Part shown: positions 35,605 through 48,972 of the stretch, piece after piece | Position numbering within the stretch: the first letter of the stretch is position 1 | Layout: every line of letters begins with the position of its first letter | Source of the DNA: Apostichopus japonicus | Lineage: Eukaryota; Echinodermata; Holothuroidea; Aspidochirotida; Stichopodidae | DNA length: 64,000 nt | Direction: 5' to 3' | Assembly (NCBI RefSeq): GCF_037975245.1 | Contig: NC_092570.1 | Coordinates: 12,999,001 to 13,063,000, forward strand | Notes under the pieces: model-generated | Database searches by the model: none | Told to the model about the DNA's origin: nothing | The model's input: the letters and a program-made list of their open reading frames with translations, nothing else | Translations under genes and position numbers: made by a program

Positions 35605-36113
35605 ACTGATATCAGCAAATGAATTGGTGATATCAGCAAATGAATTGTTGATATCAGCAATTCCAACATATCGCCAATTCAATTGCTGATATCAGCAAAT
35701 CTTTTAATGATATCACCAAATCATTTCATGATATCAGCAATTCGGTTCCTCATATCACTAATTAATTAGTGATATGTCGGAATTGTTGATATCAGCAAAT
35801 GATTTGCTGATATCATCAATTCAATTGCTGATATCACCAATTCATTTGCTGATATCAGCAAATATTTGTTGATATCAGCTATTATTTATTGATATCAGCA
35901 ATTATTTGGTGATATCACCAAATGAATTGGTGATATCAGCAAATGAATTGGTGATATCAGCAAATGAATTGGTGATATCAACAATTATTTGCTGATATCA
36001 CCAAATAATTGTTGATATCAGCAATTATTTGATGATATCATCAAATGATTTGATGATATCAACAATTATTTGCTGATATCACCAAATATTTGATGATATC
36101 ATCAAATATCGAA
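35605..36113. repeat. Right TGATATCA dyad array
   Basis: The inverted counterpart of the left array. Its outermost part is identical to it in reverse complement; the inner part has diverged in unit number and in the variable bases. Confidence 0.9.
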
Positions 36114-36171
36114 TAAAAAGTAAAACGGCTTGCCATACTACCGCGGCAGTATGCACATGTTGTGACAGAAA

Positions 36172-36290
36172 GCTCGGTGCAAACATTTGAAGGAAGAATT
36201 AAAGGCACTCCGAGCACTACTGGCTGAAAAGGAACAACTTCTTTCGAAAAAAACGAAAACGAAGTTCTCCGTGCTACTGGATTGTTCGGT
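36172..36290 (+). pseudogene. Coiled-coil exon remnant
   Basis: The frame encodes a helical stretch (LKEELKALRALLAEKEQLL) followed by SKKTKTKFSVLLDCS and ends at a splice donor (GTACGTAAC from 36290). The frame joins in phase with the exon at 37035. A stop lies just upstream, next to the 3.2 kb element, so the gene is broken. It is probably part of the same decayed gene as 37035-37350. Confidence 0.45.
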
Positions 36291-36605
36291 ACGTAACACT
36301 AGGCCAAGACTTATTAATGTAATTTTTCAATCACTAAAAGTCACCGTTATATAAACCCTAGACCTGTACAGGCATTCGCTCCTTTAAAAACGATAAATTA
36401 AAATAGTTAAAATATGACAGTGAGAGAAATAATATAATAATCTCCTTTTAGATATCTGTAAAATGTTTCATGCACAATTTGCCAGGGTATACTGTTATTG
36501 ATACATTCACGTTCTAACCTTATGATGGTGAACGTCACCCGACCACGTACCCCCTACCTCCCCCCAACCCATAAACAAATCTGCTTTGTAAACCGTTGAA
36601 ACATA

Positions 36606-36950
36606 CAGTGGCGTAGGAAGGTACATTTGAGTAGGGGGGTTGAAGACTGATGGCCTGCCCGGGGGAGGGGTCTAAGGGGAGTTTTGGCATTTCCAGGTGG
36701 CCTCAGATGCAATTTGGTGCGATAAAGCACACTTCAACACATCCCATTTTGTAAACTTAATTTTGTATTTTCACCTGGCCTTAGATGCAATTTGGTGCTC
36801 CAAATGAGATTTTTTTGTTCTCATTTGGAAATGAAAAAGGGTTTTTTCTGACTTGCGAAGCGGGGGGGGGGGGAGGGGGCGGAATGATACTTCCGCGCTT
36901 CCACATTTTTCACTGGGGGGGGGGGGCTGGAGATATTGACAGTTGGAGCT
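36606..36950 (+). mobile_element. hAT-like element, left terminus with duplicated internal motif
   Basis: It starts CAGTGGCGTAGGAAGG, close to the terminus of the element at 52185. It contains two copies of CAGATGCAATTTGGTGC-type sequence (about 36706 and 36784) and two long G-runs. The right terminus was not identified. Confidence 0.45.
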
Positions 36951-37034
36951 AGTATATTTTTCGACAAAAGTAAACTTTATGCCAACTGATCTTTATATAT
37001 GTCTAATTCATACTTATTCTTGTGTCTTTGTTTA

Positions 37035-37350
37035 CAGAAACTTCAGTGTAGATTCAGCGCAATGAAGAACATAGACTGGTCAGAGGAGAGAAAAGACAGA
37101 CTGTACAGTGATGTCAACTGAGTATATGTCATCCGAGGAATCTGACATGGAGAGCGAACGAGCTAGGGTACCGTAGTGCAGGAGTTCACTTGGGAGTCGG
37201 AAAGAGTGAACAAAATGAGGCTGGACTCATTCCATAAGGACGTTCTCCTTAGCGAAAAGTCCAGAAAAAAGGATACCCACCGTTAGGAAAGGGGACGTAT
37301 CTTTAAAATGCGTACCGACTGACGCCCCAACTTGGGCTGTTAATTAGGCT
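37035..37350 (+). pseudogene. Decayed exon of an uncharacterised protein family (YMSSEESD motif)
   Basis: An acceptor (TTTGTTTACAG) is followed by CRFSAMKNIDWSEERKDRLY, then after a frameshift EYMSSEESDMES, then in shifting frames WESERVNKM and PTDAPTWAV. These motifs, in this order, resemble uncharacterised multi-copy proteins of cnidarians and echinoderms (recall, not searched). At least two frameshifts and a stop make it non-functional. The intervening intron holds the partial hAT-like element at 36606. Confidence 0.45.
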
Positions 37351-37359
37351 GAACAATAA

Positions 37360-39080
37360 CAATGAAGGTATGACCCCCTCCAAATGGTGAAAATGGTCAT
37401 TGTTTGATGTGCCGGATTAAGCTTGTGGGAGGCCCGTGGCAAACAGTTTATTGGAGCTCCCATAGAGATACATTGGTACCGGATAACGCCGGATGTATAG
37501 CTCACAAAAGACATCTATTTGCCCACGGTGGTTATGATACGTACATTAAAACATCATATAAAAACAGTCATTGATCAACAGCGTAAAGACTGCATATCGA
37601 AGTCCATTTCGTTTGACTTCTTTGAACTTTTTGTACCATATACAACGTAGAATAATGTAACGTTATAACAATGTTTCTTTGATTTTTTTACCCAACGTTT
37701 AAACTCGTGCCCCTGTTGCACGTGGATAATCCTGTCCTGAGCATTTGTTGATTAATGAGGCACCAGGAACAAACAGCAAACGCCGTTGTTTCGGATACAA
37801 ACAAGTTGCAGTTGACGATTTTGTATAATAAAGAAGAGTTTTCTCTAATTTAACATTTGGTGTAATTACATGATACCTTTAAAACGAAATCCTACCTGAG
37901 ATAAATGCAACAAGGAAGAAAGAATATGCCCATAATAATAGATGTCAGATTAATTATTATTTTCTTGTTAGTCTTTTGCTTTAATGGAAGCCTTTTTTAA
38001 AAAATTTCCCTTCACAGCTAATATATTCCATCAAGTGATTAAATGTTAATGATTAAGTTATCCTTAGAATATTTTCAGGAAACAAAAGCCAAGAAAAAAG
38101 CATGATTCTACTAATTTTAATGAATCATTTAGTAAATCATATTTTAAAATAAGACATAGCTATAGAGCATAGGCCTAATAACTTGTCGTCGAAATGTTGT
38201 TGTACTTGTACGTTTGGCTTTCATTATTCATGCATGTTTAATTCCAGACTTTCAGGGTAAAAAATTTAGAGATCTTGTTTGGGCTATCATTGCATTTTAT
38301 ATCAAAATATATGTTAATTACAATAAAATTGAAAGCAGCAACAAAATATTAAGCGTGCTACGAAATGAGGCAGGAAGTGGTGTTCTGTGTCAAGTTCGTT
38401 CCACATAAAAGAGGCTGGTACCGTTTCCGGGCCTGGGTGGAGGGGGGGGGGGGGTTCGAGGGGCCGATAACCATCATGGAAGAAGTGCCTAGGCGTTTAT
38501 ATCATCTGAGGATAAACACACCGAATTTTAAACATAAATTTGTTTGGTTCAATTTAACTGCTGATATGTTAAGTTACTTCAAGTGGGTAGCTGGTTTTCA
38601 GAGGTTTTGATTTGCAAACTAGTAACTAAAAATAGAAACATTCCATATTTACTTGTTTTTTTCCTTCTTTCACCTGGCATTAAAATCGTTGTATGTGTAT
38701 ATAATTGCCACAATGTAAGTAGAGTAATATTTGGGCATCAAAAAACATTCTCCGGACAATAATGCATGTTTTGAAATTTGAAAAGGAAAATGGCTTCTCG
38801 AGGTTTAAACTTTGTATTCAAAAAGCTGAATATTCAACACTATGATGTAAAGCAATATTGAGTTGCATTTAGATGTATTTACACATTAGAAGTGGTATTT
38901 CGTTCATTTACATAATTTTTGTATAAGTGTAAAAATAACAAATAAACGTTTACGATACGATATGAGGTGCAAATATATAAATAAAAAAGTGGAAAATCAA
39001 ACGAGTGTGATTTTATGTTTATTATTTTTAATTTTCTTTAAACCAAATGTAATATTTGATAGAGGTGGTCCGTGTATTTC
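37360..39080. other. Intergenic stretch
   Basis: A/T-rich, with no supported gene and a G-run at 38442-38453. Open frames at 38214 and 38365 have no motif or splice support. Confidence 0.45.
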
Positions 39081-39089
39081 TCAGCCTAA

Positions 39090-39570
39090 TCAACCCGGTT
39101 AAGACTCCCTAAACGTGGCGAATAAGCCCAGCCCCTGTATTGGTCGTAAGTAATGTGTTTACGATGACCACGTTTCTCCGTATATATTGGTGTAATTATG
39201 GCGTATACGATGATCAATGCGAGAAGTTTACTGCTGGATTCAAACGTAAACTCCAGATTAACGGTCATGTTTAAGGTAGCGAATCTGTTGTAATTGTGAC
39301 CGGAAACGTAAAGATTACCCTTCCCTGAAACCGCACGATTAAGTGAGCTTCACCGTATTTGGATGACACTTGGCGTTTACGGTCACCGCGTACTCGGTAA
39401 ATAAGTCATCGCGAACGCGGAAAACTCACGCGTTTAAGTTGGGTCGTAAGCTTACCTTAATCACTAGTTTCAGGAGTGGAAACGTAACGGAAACAGGCTG
39501 GAACTCGGAATTTACGTCGCAATTACAGACCGAAAACGGCGATTTAAACGCGTGTTTTTTTTTCCCGTGA
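39090..39570 (-). repeat. GTTTACG-rich repeat, copy 2 (inverted)
   Basis: The minus strand starts CACGGGAAAAAAAAACACGC, matching the left end at 21675, and continues with many TTTACG/CGTAAA words. Short open frames on both strands are incidental. Confidence 0.6.
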
Positions 39571-40779
39571 GATCTACGGATGCCAGGTGGGGCAATGTGT
39601 ATGCAGTTGTGTATTATGGTAATATACTGTACTACAATGACGATGTGTATCATCATATCATGACAAATGCATATAGTTTACACTCAAGACTACACATATT
39701 TGCTACTTGGAGTGATTGTTGATGCATGCAGCCTTCATAACCTTAGTCTCACTCCTTTGAAGAATTCAGCTCTCTTCATCTATCTGCTGTGATGTAGTCA
39801 TTTGTTTTGCACAATTTGAATCTCATGAATCAGCAGCCACTGCTCCACAACTGGCTGTAAAAGTCAATGAGTAGCTACTAAACTGACCAAACATGATGAG
39901 CCTCCTATATTCATGTACAATATTCTCGTATAAGAATTTATTTTGAAATATTGCTTGGTGTTCTTCCAATCCCAATATGCTAAATATATATATACAGACT
40001 TTTCCACATGAAATACAATTTAGGTGTGTGAACGCCATCCTGGGGGAGGGGTTTAAAGGGAAGAGGTGTATTTAAGGGTGGTTAGATTAGTTAGATTTTT
40101 TCAATACTTGACGGTAATTTTTTTCTCAAGAATTGTATCCCCTGGCTAGGCCTACATCTTTATGTTCAGTTCGCATTTGAAGCGATTATATGGTTGTCAT
40201 TTGGCTGTATTCACGTTAAAATATTGCAAATTTGGCCGTGAGAAGCTGTGATGATGTGTGTATTGTAGATCTCGAATTTGGCCTGAGTAAGCAAGTTAAG
40301 TTGAGGCTGTTTTGTGTGTGATAAAAAGGGGGCAGTGTGTGAGCGTGTGAGAAGCATGAAATGAGTGTGACACACGTCAAATGCTGGTGCATCGGTAAGT
40401 CTGTGTATATATCTATATATATACATAATGAATTGCTCTGCGTGTTGGACAAAATTAATAGAAGAAGAAACAAAAACAACAGTCAATGCCTTTAAATCGA
40501 ACATAATATAATATTTAGTATATATATAAACTACACATTTTCGAACACCCTGGTCCATAATTCTGACTAACTTTCATGGATTTTCTTTCCGGGTTCAGGT
40601 TTTTTTAGGCAGTTTGAAGGTTCATGGTAGACTTGCATGCTTTCAATCAATCCTTACACCAGATGAGGGACCAGGGTGTCCCAAAATGTGTGTAGTTTGT
40701 AGTTGTATCTATACTAAATATTATTATGTACATGCTATATATTTTAATATTGATGTATATATTTTTAATAATATTTCAG

Positions 40780-41103
40780 ATTGGTACTAACATGCCAAAA
40801 TACCTAGAAGAAGTTGAAAACAGACAGCCCTTCATAATGGTTACTGGAGATCTCTTGGCCATTCATCAAGTTTTTGTGGTGGCTGAAGGGCAAGGCCTTG
40901 AACAGCCCTCTTTTATCAAGGCTATAGATGTCTGCTTCAAATTATTTTATGTTTTTGACATTCAGTACCCTTGGCAGAGTTCTGTATCATGGGAATTCAT
41001 ACAAAAGGTGGTATATGGCCTTGAAGACAAGGTGAAAGTCAGAGAATCTCCTGCAGTAATCGCAATGAGGGCTGCCCTGAAAACAAAATCTATGCCAATA
41101 TAA
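40780..41103 (+). CDS. SAMD3-like family terminal exon
   Basis: The exon begins after a strong acceptor (ATAATATTTCAG) and stays open for 107 codons to a stop at 41103. It encodes NMPKYLEEVENRQPFIMV, an AEGQGLEQPSFIKAIDVCF block and FYVFDIQYP...WEFIQKVVYGLE. This Q-P-F-I ... F-K-x-Y-V-F-x-I-x-Y-P ... W-E-F-I-Q pattern is, to my recollection, the C-terminal module of sterile-alpha-motif-domain-containing protein 3-like proteins of fish and invertebrates, whose biochemical role is unknown. Related exons lie at 50609 (minus) and 58521 (plus). It is the least damaged of the three. Upstream exons were not identified; any start codon before 40780 would lie in the intron. Confidence 0.65.
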   Translation: MGTNMPKYLEEVENRQPFIMVTGDLLAIHQVFVVAEGQGLEQPSFIKAIDVCFKLFYVFDIQYPWQSSVSWEFIQKVVYGLEDKVKVRESPAVIAMRAALKTKSMPI

Positions 41104-41109
41104 TCCTGT

Positions 41110-42790
41110 ATAATCAGATAAAAGGGCAGAGCAGGAGATCGATGATAGTAGTTGTTTGTTTTTGGATTTTTACTTTACTTACGAGTTACGACCGACGACT
41201 AGCAGTGATACACAACTGATCATTTTACTAATACCGGGTTTTCTGGCAGCATTTATGCCCCGACAGTGATTTTCTCTTTATAATTATATATTTAATAACG
41301 AAAAACTGTTTTTGTATGACTCCTTTTGTCAAAACTATAATTACTCAAAATTTGGCAAAATTAAACAGGCAAGATGAAACATTCAATTATTTTCCCAAAT
41401 GTGTTGTGAGACAATATTATGTAGACAAATATAGTTTATGTTTTCTATGAACTTGAAATTTGTGAAAAAGTTATTAGATCTTCCTTACTACTTTGCATCA
41501 AAAAGTAATTTGTAGCAAATACAATAACAGGCAGTCTAATTGTTTCAAGCCAGATATAGATACATAGACCCGCATAACACATTCCATGGGTTTTTTGGCA
41601 GAGGTCCTGAATAGCTATTTGGCTAAGGAGAATTGTTATACTGCTAGATGATATGTACATATTAATGCATTCAGTCATGAATATATTAAATTTTCATGAG
41701 GGGATATGGCCTAATATGATTTTGTGGAGTTGAAAAGTGTGTAAACGCAACTCCTCCGAGATCATAGTTTGGAGGGATGTGGTACTTGAAGGGGCGTGGT
41801 CCAATGTAATTTAGTAACAAAGTTTGTAAATGCAACTCCTCAGAAAACCATAGGTTACAGAGATGTTCTTACATAGATGCCCTACATGGTCTGTAGTTGT
41901 TTTGCACTTTGACTTTAGATTTTTAGCTGATTTTTATCTGAGCTGAGCAGTTGAAAGGTAAAATTCTTAAAACCCAAATAATTTTTGCAAACAGAGGTCA
42001 GAATTTTTATACCATTATTAAAAACAAACAAAACTCCAAAATGATATTGACATAAGTGCCAATACTGCATGTTTCATTAATATTGTTTGCATTTTACTTA
42101 TAGCACTGGTAAATTAAACATGACCTGATACAACACATTTAATTTCCCAAATTCGCTAATTAGTCTAATCGAAATGGCTGTTTACGATATCAGTATTATA
42201 CAATCAGGTGCAAGTCACATGTAATAGATATTGTATTCTCATTAGCCGAAAATACAGGTGTCTTGCAAAGTGGTATAGTGCAAATGCGCAGCTAGCTAAA
42301 GATTTGTGGAATTAGTTCGTTTGCAAATTCAGAAAAGGAAAGCCATCACAATTTTTTGTTTTCGAACACTTTTTCATGTTGGTTGAAAATAAATAGTAAA
42401 ATATTTAAAGCATTGTCTCTGTATATTTATTTAAAAAAATTATTTTAAGTTGGAGATACTGTGAGACTTAATGCAACTATCACGTTTCTAGTAGTCTGAC
42501 GGGATTGTTCCCCCTTTTTTCATATACTGACCATGAAGGAAACTGGCTCCATTTTTAAAGAGGACCTGGTATAACACAACAGAGGAATATATGTTCACTG
42601 GCTCGAAGCCGGTTGCCTGTTTATGTGTGGTATAATCCATACCAAATATTTGTCAAGTCTGAAAACAAATGCAGAGCTTTTTTATTGAAGGTGTGTATAT
42701 ATGTTATCATGCCAGTCATAATTTAACCCCCTCATTATTTAGGCTGGGAGCGCAATATCTCTTGAAAACTATTTGCTTACTTTTGCCCAG
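41110..42790. other. Stretch downstream of the SAMD3-like exon
   Basis: A/T-rich, probably 3' UTR and intergenic. Two related phrases (GCAACTCCTC.GA followed by ATGGTTTG-like text) at 41749 and 41833 form a weak local repeat. No gene. Confidence 0.4.
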
Positions 42791-42805
42791 AAATGAACCA
42801 AGAAT

Positions 42806-43292
42806 CCTGGTGAAAGTTCACCAGGATGCTGGTAATATTCAACAGGAATTGGGTAAATTATGACGATATTTCCTGGTAAAAGTTAACCAGGATCCTGGTA
42901 ATATTTAACCAGGAATTGGTTCAATTATGACAATATTTCCTGGTAAAAGTTAACCAGGATCCTGGTAATATTTAACCAGGAATTGGTTCAATTATGACAA
43001 TATTCCCTGGTAAAAGTTAATCGGGATCCTGGTAATATTTAACCAGGAATTGGTTCAATGATGACAATATTTCCTGGTAGAAGTTAACCAGGTTCCTGGT
43101 AACATTCAACCAGGAATTTGTTAAAATGATGACCATATATCCTGGTAAAAGTTAACCAGGATCCTGGTTAATTTATTTGACCAGGATATCCTGGTCATTT
43201 TAACCAGGAATGGTTAGGTGGCATATTGACCCGGAGCCTGGTTAAGATTTAACCCCATCCTGGTGAAATTTAACCAGAGTGTTTTTAGAGTG
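42806..43292 (+). repeat. 67-bp tandem array of AACCAGG/CCTGGTT palindromes, right terminus of an element
   Basis: Six or so units with a 67-bp period (TCCTGGTAAAAG at 42871, 42938, 43005, 43072 and 43140). Each contains TTAACCAGGATCCTGGTAA dyads. The block ends GTTTTTAGAGTG at 43292, the same terminus as the 10.5 kb element but followed by CA in place of TA. A matching left end was not found. Confidence 0.7.
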
Positions 43293-43415
43293 CATGATAA
43301 AACAGACAAACAAAGAAACGCTTCGTCCATTTTGACGAACTTGTGTAACTATAAGCTAACCGTTTATTTGCAATGAAAATCTTTTATGAAAGAACCAGGA
43401 ATATCTGTCTATATA

Positions 43416-43685
43416 CACTGTAAACAATAGTTAGTCAATATGACTAAAAAAAATTAGTCACAACGATGCCTCTATCGACCAGTTTCTTCTAGTCATTTGA
43501 CTATATAACATTAGTTTTGTGACTAATTAAATCGAGTTTTCTGACTAATTAAAATTAGTCCTACTACGATGCCTCTATCGACCAAAGCTTAGTCCAGTGA
43601 CCAAAAATATTAGTCATTGCAACTGTGACTACTTATTTAGGTCACAAGACTAGTTTAAGATTAAGTAATTTTTAGTTAAGAAATG
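43416..43685 (+). repeat. TAGTCA/TGACTA palindrome array, left terminus of an element
   Basis: It starts CACTGTAAACA directly after TA (43414-43415) and then has many TTAGTCA/TGACTAA dyads. It includes a duplicated CGATGCCTCTATCGACCA. It is analogous in design to the neighbouring CACTC, CCAGG and GGGCAA arrays but uses a different word. No right end was found. Confidence 0.6.
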
Positions 43686-45338
43686 AGATAGTGACACACA
43701 TTGTAAGTTTCATGGTAATTTTTATTAACATTCAGTATTAATGCAAAAATGTGACAAATAAGCATTCCATTAAAAATTCATCTCATAAAGAACAGTAACA
43801 ATCACTAAAGGTTTAAGAACATTTAAAACTAAAATATATATTTATTGGACAATTGGGAAAACTTATCAATTGTGGGGCTTAGGCATGCACTATAGCATAC
43901 TAGTAGTATGACCGGTGTGCATTATTGAATATAACCGGTGTGCGGTATTATGTGTACGTATATGCTACAATTTCTGCTGAGAAATTATTTGTCATAAGTT
44001 TGGTTTATGACTCACCACAGTTTTTCTATAAATCAATGCTGAATACTCAAGTGAACTATCTCTTTGCATTACACAAAAAATATCCTTCCTTTTTCATTTT
44101 TGACATACAGTGCGGTAAAGTAGCAAAGGCCTACACTCTAAAAACAAATGAGTGAATTTTCACTCGTTTGGAGTGAATTCTCACTCTTTCTGAGAGTGTA
44201 GTGAGTGATCACTCCATGAAGAGTGAAATTCACTATTTCAAAAGAGTGAGAATGTTCACTCCTTCAAAGAGTGAGCTTTTCACTCTGAAAGAGTGGGCTT
44301 TTTCACTCTAGAAAGAGTGAGAATCACTCTTTTAAAAGAGTGAATTTCACTCTTTAAAGAGTTAATGATATTTTACAGCTGATTTTGAGGGACGGGATTG
44401 ATAGAATGAGTTTGAGACTCAATGGAAAGGCCCTATCTATTCACAGAAATATTGCTAAACAAGGATGCATCCAAAGATCAAGACAATGGAATGGGCTACT
44501 ACGCTGATGATAAGACGATTTACTAGATTTGGACACTGTTAACAAATATAGAAAAGGACAAAGACAACAATTTATGGTACTAAATATATATTAAATAGTG
44601 AAAATGATACCAAGTTTCATATACAAACACAGAATGAAGCAAAATTACAAACATACAAAGGCACAAAAATATGCAATGAATGATTCACTCACCCCACTTG
44701 TATGTTCCTCTCATACAAATGTGATTTTCTTATAATTAAAAAATAATTCTAGTTACGTCTATGAAACATGTACCAGAGTGTGCTTGCAATACCTCAAAAA
44801 TGTTTTTGCAAATAACTCAATCTTACAATTTCAATTTGCTATATGCAAACATTTATCATTTTCGAACTCGTTTTGGCGTCTTTATAAATCTGTGAAAAAT
44901 GTATGAAGAACAACAATCACACTGGGATACTACTGTTTATGACTGGTGAACCGATATTTTACAGCAAAATGGTTAATTCCTGACAGATAGTAATTAAACG
45001 CTCCATCCTATGTACATCTAAACCCGTCAACCCTCTGGGTGGCAACACTTTTAGGTTTAGAATTGTAATTTATGCAAACATTTGAAAGGAAATAAACTCA
45101 GTACATACCACGTATTATTAATTCATATTAAGGCACTAGTAAATATATTTAAATAAAAAAAAATATCTAAATATTTTAACTATGGGAATTGGATCACAAC
45201 AATTCAATTTGCTTTTTGAAAACAATACCCACCTAAAAGAATTTCATGTTATAGGGTACTCATAACAGAGTTTCAAAGTTCAAAATAATGGTGGCGTCTG
45301 AAAACAGTCTAAGAGTGTCCAATTTTTAAACAGATGCA

Positions 45339-48300
45339 TTTCATGGTAACCACATCAAAGTAAGTACAATGTGTCAGGTATGGCCCCAAGAGCAACAAAT
45401 GGCCATCGCCAGTAATTATTGGTGGTGGGGTACCCCTGCCAGTCATCAATAATTGACCCCTCACGGCTGACCTAGGTCAGCTCATGAGGTAACCAGTTGA
45501 AACCTACTGGAAAATGATGGTTAGGATTTCAGATACAAGGGATGGGCATTGCCAGTGATTTTTATTGGTGGGGTACCCCTGCCAGTAGACCCCCAAAATG
45601 CCCCTCCCCTCATTGACCTAGGTCAGCTCATGAAGTAACCAGTTGAAAACTACTGGAAAATGATTGGCAGGACTCTATGTGTAAGGAATGGGCATTTCCA
45701 GTAATTTATATTAGTGGGGTACCCCTGCCAGTAGACCCCCAAAATGCCCCTCCCCCTCATTGACCTAGGTGAGCTCATGAAGTAACCAGTTGAAAACTAC
45801 TGGAAAATGATTGGCATGACTCTATAGGTAAGGGATGGGCATTTCCAGTAATTTATATTGGTGGGGTACCCCTGCCAGTAGACCCCCAAAATGCCCATCC
45901 CCCTCATTGACCTAGGTGAGCTCATGAAGTAACCAGTTGAAAACTACTGGAAAATGATTGGCAGGACTCTATATGAAAGGGATGGGCATTTCCAGTAATT
46001 TATATTAGTGGGGTACCCCTGCCAGTAGACCCCCAAAATGCCCCTCCCCTCATTGACCTAGGTCAGCTCATGAAGTAACCAGTTGAAAACTACTGGAAAA
46101 TGATTGGCAGGACTCTATGTGTAAGGAATGGGCATTTCCAGTAATTTATATTGGTGGGGTACCCCTGCCAGTAGACCCCCAAAATGCCCCTCCCCCTCAT
46201 TGACCTAGGTCAGCTCATGAAGTAACCAGTTGAAAACTACTGGAAAATGATTGGCATGACTCTATAGGTAAGGGATGGGCATTTCCAGTAATTTATATTG
46301 GTGGGGTACCCCTGCCAGTAGACCCCCAAAATGCCCATCCCCCTCATTGACCTAGGTGAGCTCATGAAGTAACCAGTTGAAAACTACTGGAAAATGATTG
46401 GCAGGACTCTATATGAAAGGGATGGGCATTTCCAGTAATTTATATTAGTGGGGTACCCCTGCCAGTAGACCCCCAAAATGCCCCTCCTGTCATTGACCTA
46501 GGTGAGCTCATGAAGTAACCAGTTGAAAACTACTGGAAAATGATTGGCAGGACTCTATAGGTAAGGGATGGGCATTTCCAGTAATTTATATTGGTGGGGT
46601 ACCCCTGCCAGTAGACCCCCAAAATGCCCATCCCCTCATTGACCTAGGTCAGCTCATGAAGTAACCAGTTGAAAACTACTGGAAAATGATTGGCAGGACT
46701 CTATGTGTAAGGAATGGGCATTTCCAGTAATTTATATTGGTGGGGTACCCCTGCCAGTAGACCCCCAAAATGCCCCTCCCCCTCATTGACCTAGGTCAGC
46801 TCATGAAGTAACCAGTTGAAAACTACTGGAAAATGATTGGCATGACTCTATAGGTAAGGGATGGGCATTTCCAGTAATTTATATTGGTGGGGTACCCCTG
46901 CCAGTAGACCCCCAAAATGCCCATCCCCCTCATTGACCTAGGTGAGCTCATGAAGTAACCAGTTGAAAACTACTGGAAAATGATTGGCAGGACTCTATAT
47001 GAAAGGGATGGGCATTTCCAGTAATTTATATTAGTGGGGTACCCCTGCCAGTAGACCCCCAAAATGCCCCTCCTGTCATTGACCTAGGTCAGCTCATGAA
47101 GTAACCAGTTAAAAACTACTGGAAAATGATTGGCAGGACTCTATAGGTAAGGGATGGGCATTTCCAGTGATTTATATTGGTGGGGTACCCCTGCCAGTAG
47201 ACCCCCAAAATGCCCATCCCCTCATTGACCTAGGTGAGCTCATGAAGTAACCAGTTGAAACCTACTGGAAAATGATTGGCAGGACTCTATATGTAAGGAA
47301 TGGGCATTTCCAGTAATTTATATTAGTGGGGTACCCCTGCCAGTAGACCCCCAAAATGCCCCTCCTGTCATTGACCTAGGTCAGCTCATGAAGTAACCAG
47401 TTAAAAACTACTGGAAAATGATTGGCAGGACTCTATATGTAAGGGATGGGCATTTCCAGTAATTTATATTGGTGGGCCACCACTGCCAGAGTCCGCCCCC
47501 CCCCCTTATTAACCTAGGTGAGCTTATGGTGTAACCAATTGAAAACTACTGGAAAATGATAGGTAGTACTCCAGATTTAAGGAGAGTAATTTCCAGTAAT
47601 TTCCACTGGTGGGGTACCCCTGTCCATTGTCCCAACATCTCCAACCACTGTCTCACATTTTATTATAGCTCACACCCCAAGACTCCCCGAAACACCCCAG
47701 ATACAGTGTAACCACTCATAGGTGGCCTCAAATGACTGAATACAACCTGTGTGGTTATTCAGGAAGTATGTTCTTGACAGTCAACGTTCATTTCATTCAG
47801 CTGTTCTGAAGTGGTCCGTTCAAGTTACCGTAGCTTTACTAATGCCAAGGTGATTGTCTGATTGAAACATGTGGTCCATGCCAGTGTCACCAGCCTGTTT
47901 CCAGGGGTCAAGGAAAAATATATTAATCTGGTGAATGATTCACTGTTTGTGATTTTTGTTGCCATTCCAATTTCTTTTAGCATGGGGACATTTTTTGTGA
48001 AAACCATAAAACAATAATCTACGACCTATGACCTGAAACTTGGTTTCTTTGAGAGGACTATATATATAAACTCTGATCATTGACTTTGACCTCTCGATAA
48101 CCACTGTGAATAAAAAATTCCATGCCATGAAAGAAAGAAGTTATGACTTTTTATAACCCTCCCATATGTCAGTATATGTAATAACTTTATATGAAGACCT
48201 ATTATTAGAGGTAAACTTTAATTTGTTCACTGTTTTTAGTACAATTGACAATTGGGACAATGGACAGGGGTACCCCACCAGTGGAAATTACTGGAAATGA

Positions 48301-48800
48301 CTCTCCTTAAATCTGGAGTCCTACCTATCATTTTCCAGTAGGTTTCAACTGGTTACATCATGAGCTCACCTAGGTCAATGAGGGGGATAGGCATTTTAGG
48401 GGTCTACTGGCAGGGTTACCCAACTAATATAAATTACTGGAAATGCCCATCCCTTACATATGAAGTGATACCTATCATTTTCCAGTAGGTTTCAACTGGT
48501 TACATCATGAGCTCACCTAGGTCAATGAGGGGGATGGGCATTTTGGGGGTCTACTGGCAGGGGTACCCCACTAATATAAATTACTGGAAATGCCCATCCC
48601 TTACATATATAGTCCTGCCAATCATTTTCCAGTAGTTTTCAATTGGTTACCTCGTGAGCTGACCTAGGTCAGCCGTGAGGGGTCAATTATTGATGACTGG
48701 TAGGGGTACCCCACCACCAATAATTACTGGCGATGGCCATTTGTTGTTCTTGGGGCCATACCTGACACATTGTACTTACTTTGATGTGGTTACCATGAAA
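45339..48800. mobile_element. Foldback block: about 147-bp tandem units in inverted arrays
   Basis: The left arm (45339-47640) has about 15-16 direct copies of a unit containing GGGTACCCCTGCCAGTAGAC, TTGACCTAGGT(C/G)AGCTCATG and CAGTTGAAAACTACTGG. The right arm (48250-48800) has about 3.5 inverted copies. The outermost 100 or so bases of both arms (TTTCATGGTAACCACATC ...) are near-identical inverted repeats. The 600-bp spacer has no convincing gene. Unit subtypes (AGGTCAGC versus AGGTGAGC, CCCCTCC versus CCCATCC) recur in blocks, suggesting amplification of multi-unit segments. No target duplication is evident. Confidence 0.8.
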
Positions 48801-48972
48801 GCTGATCTAGGTTCGCTATTAGGTGACTTTAAAATTGCTCTCCCAGCCACACCCACCACAGCCGGTTTGCCAGTCGTCTGGTTTCATATACAGGAATGCA
48901 CTGTGAACATTGTGACGTACAAGGCAATTGGTTACCTTCCCAGCTAACCAAACCCTCTGGGCTCCCGCTCGC

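Noticed and set aside
42806-43292. CRISPR-like array (regular 67-bp period)
   Set aside because: Units are contiguous with no unique spacers, and the surrounding DNA is metazoan-type; it is a palindromic transposon terminus.
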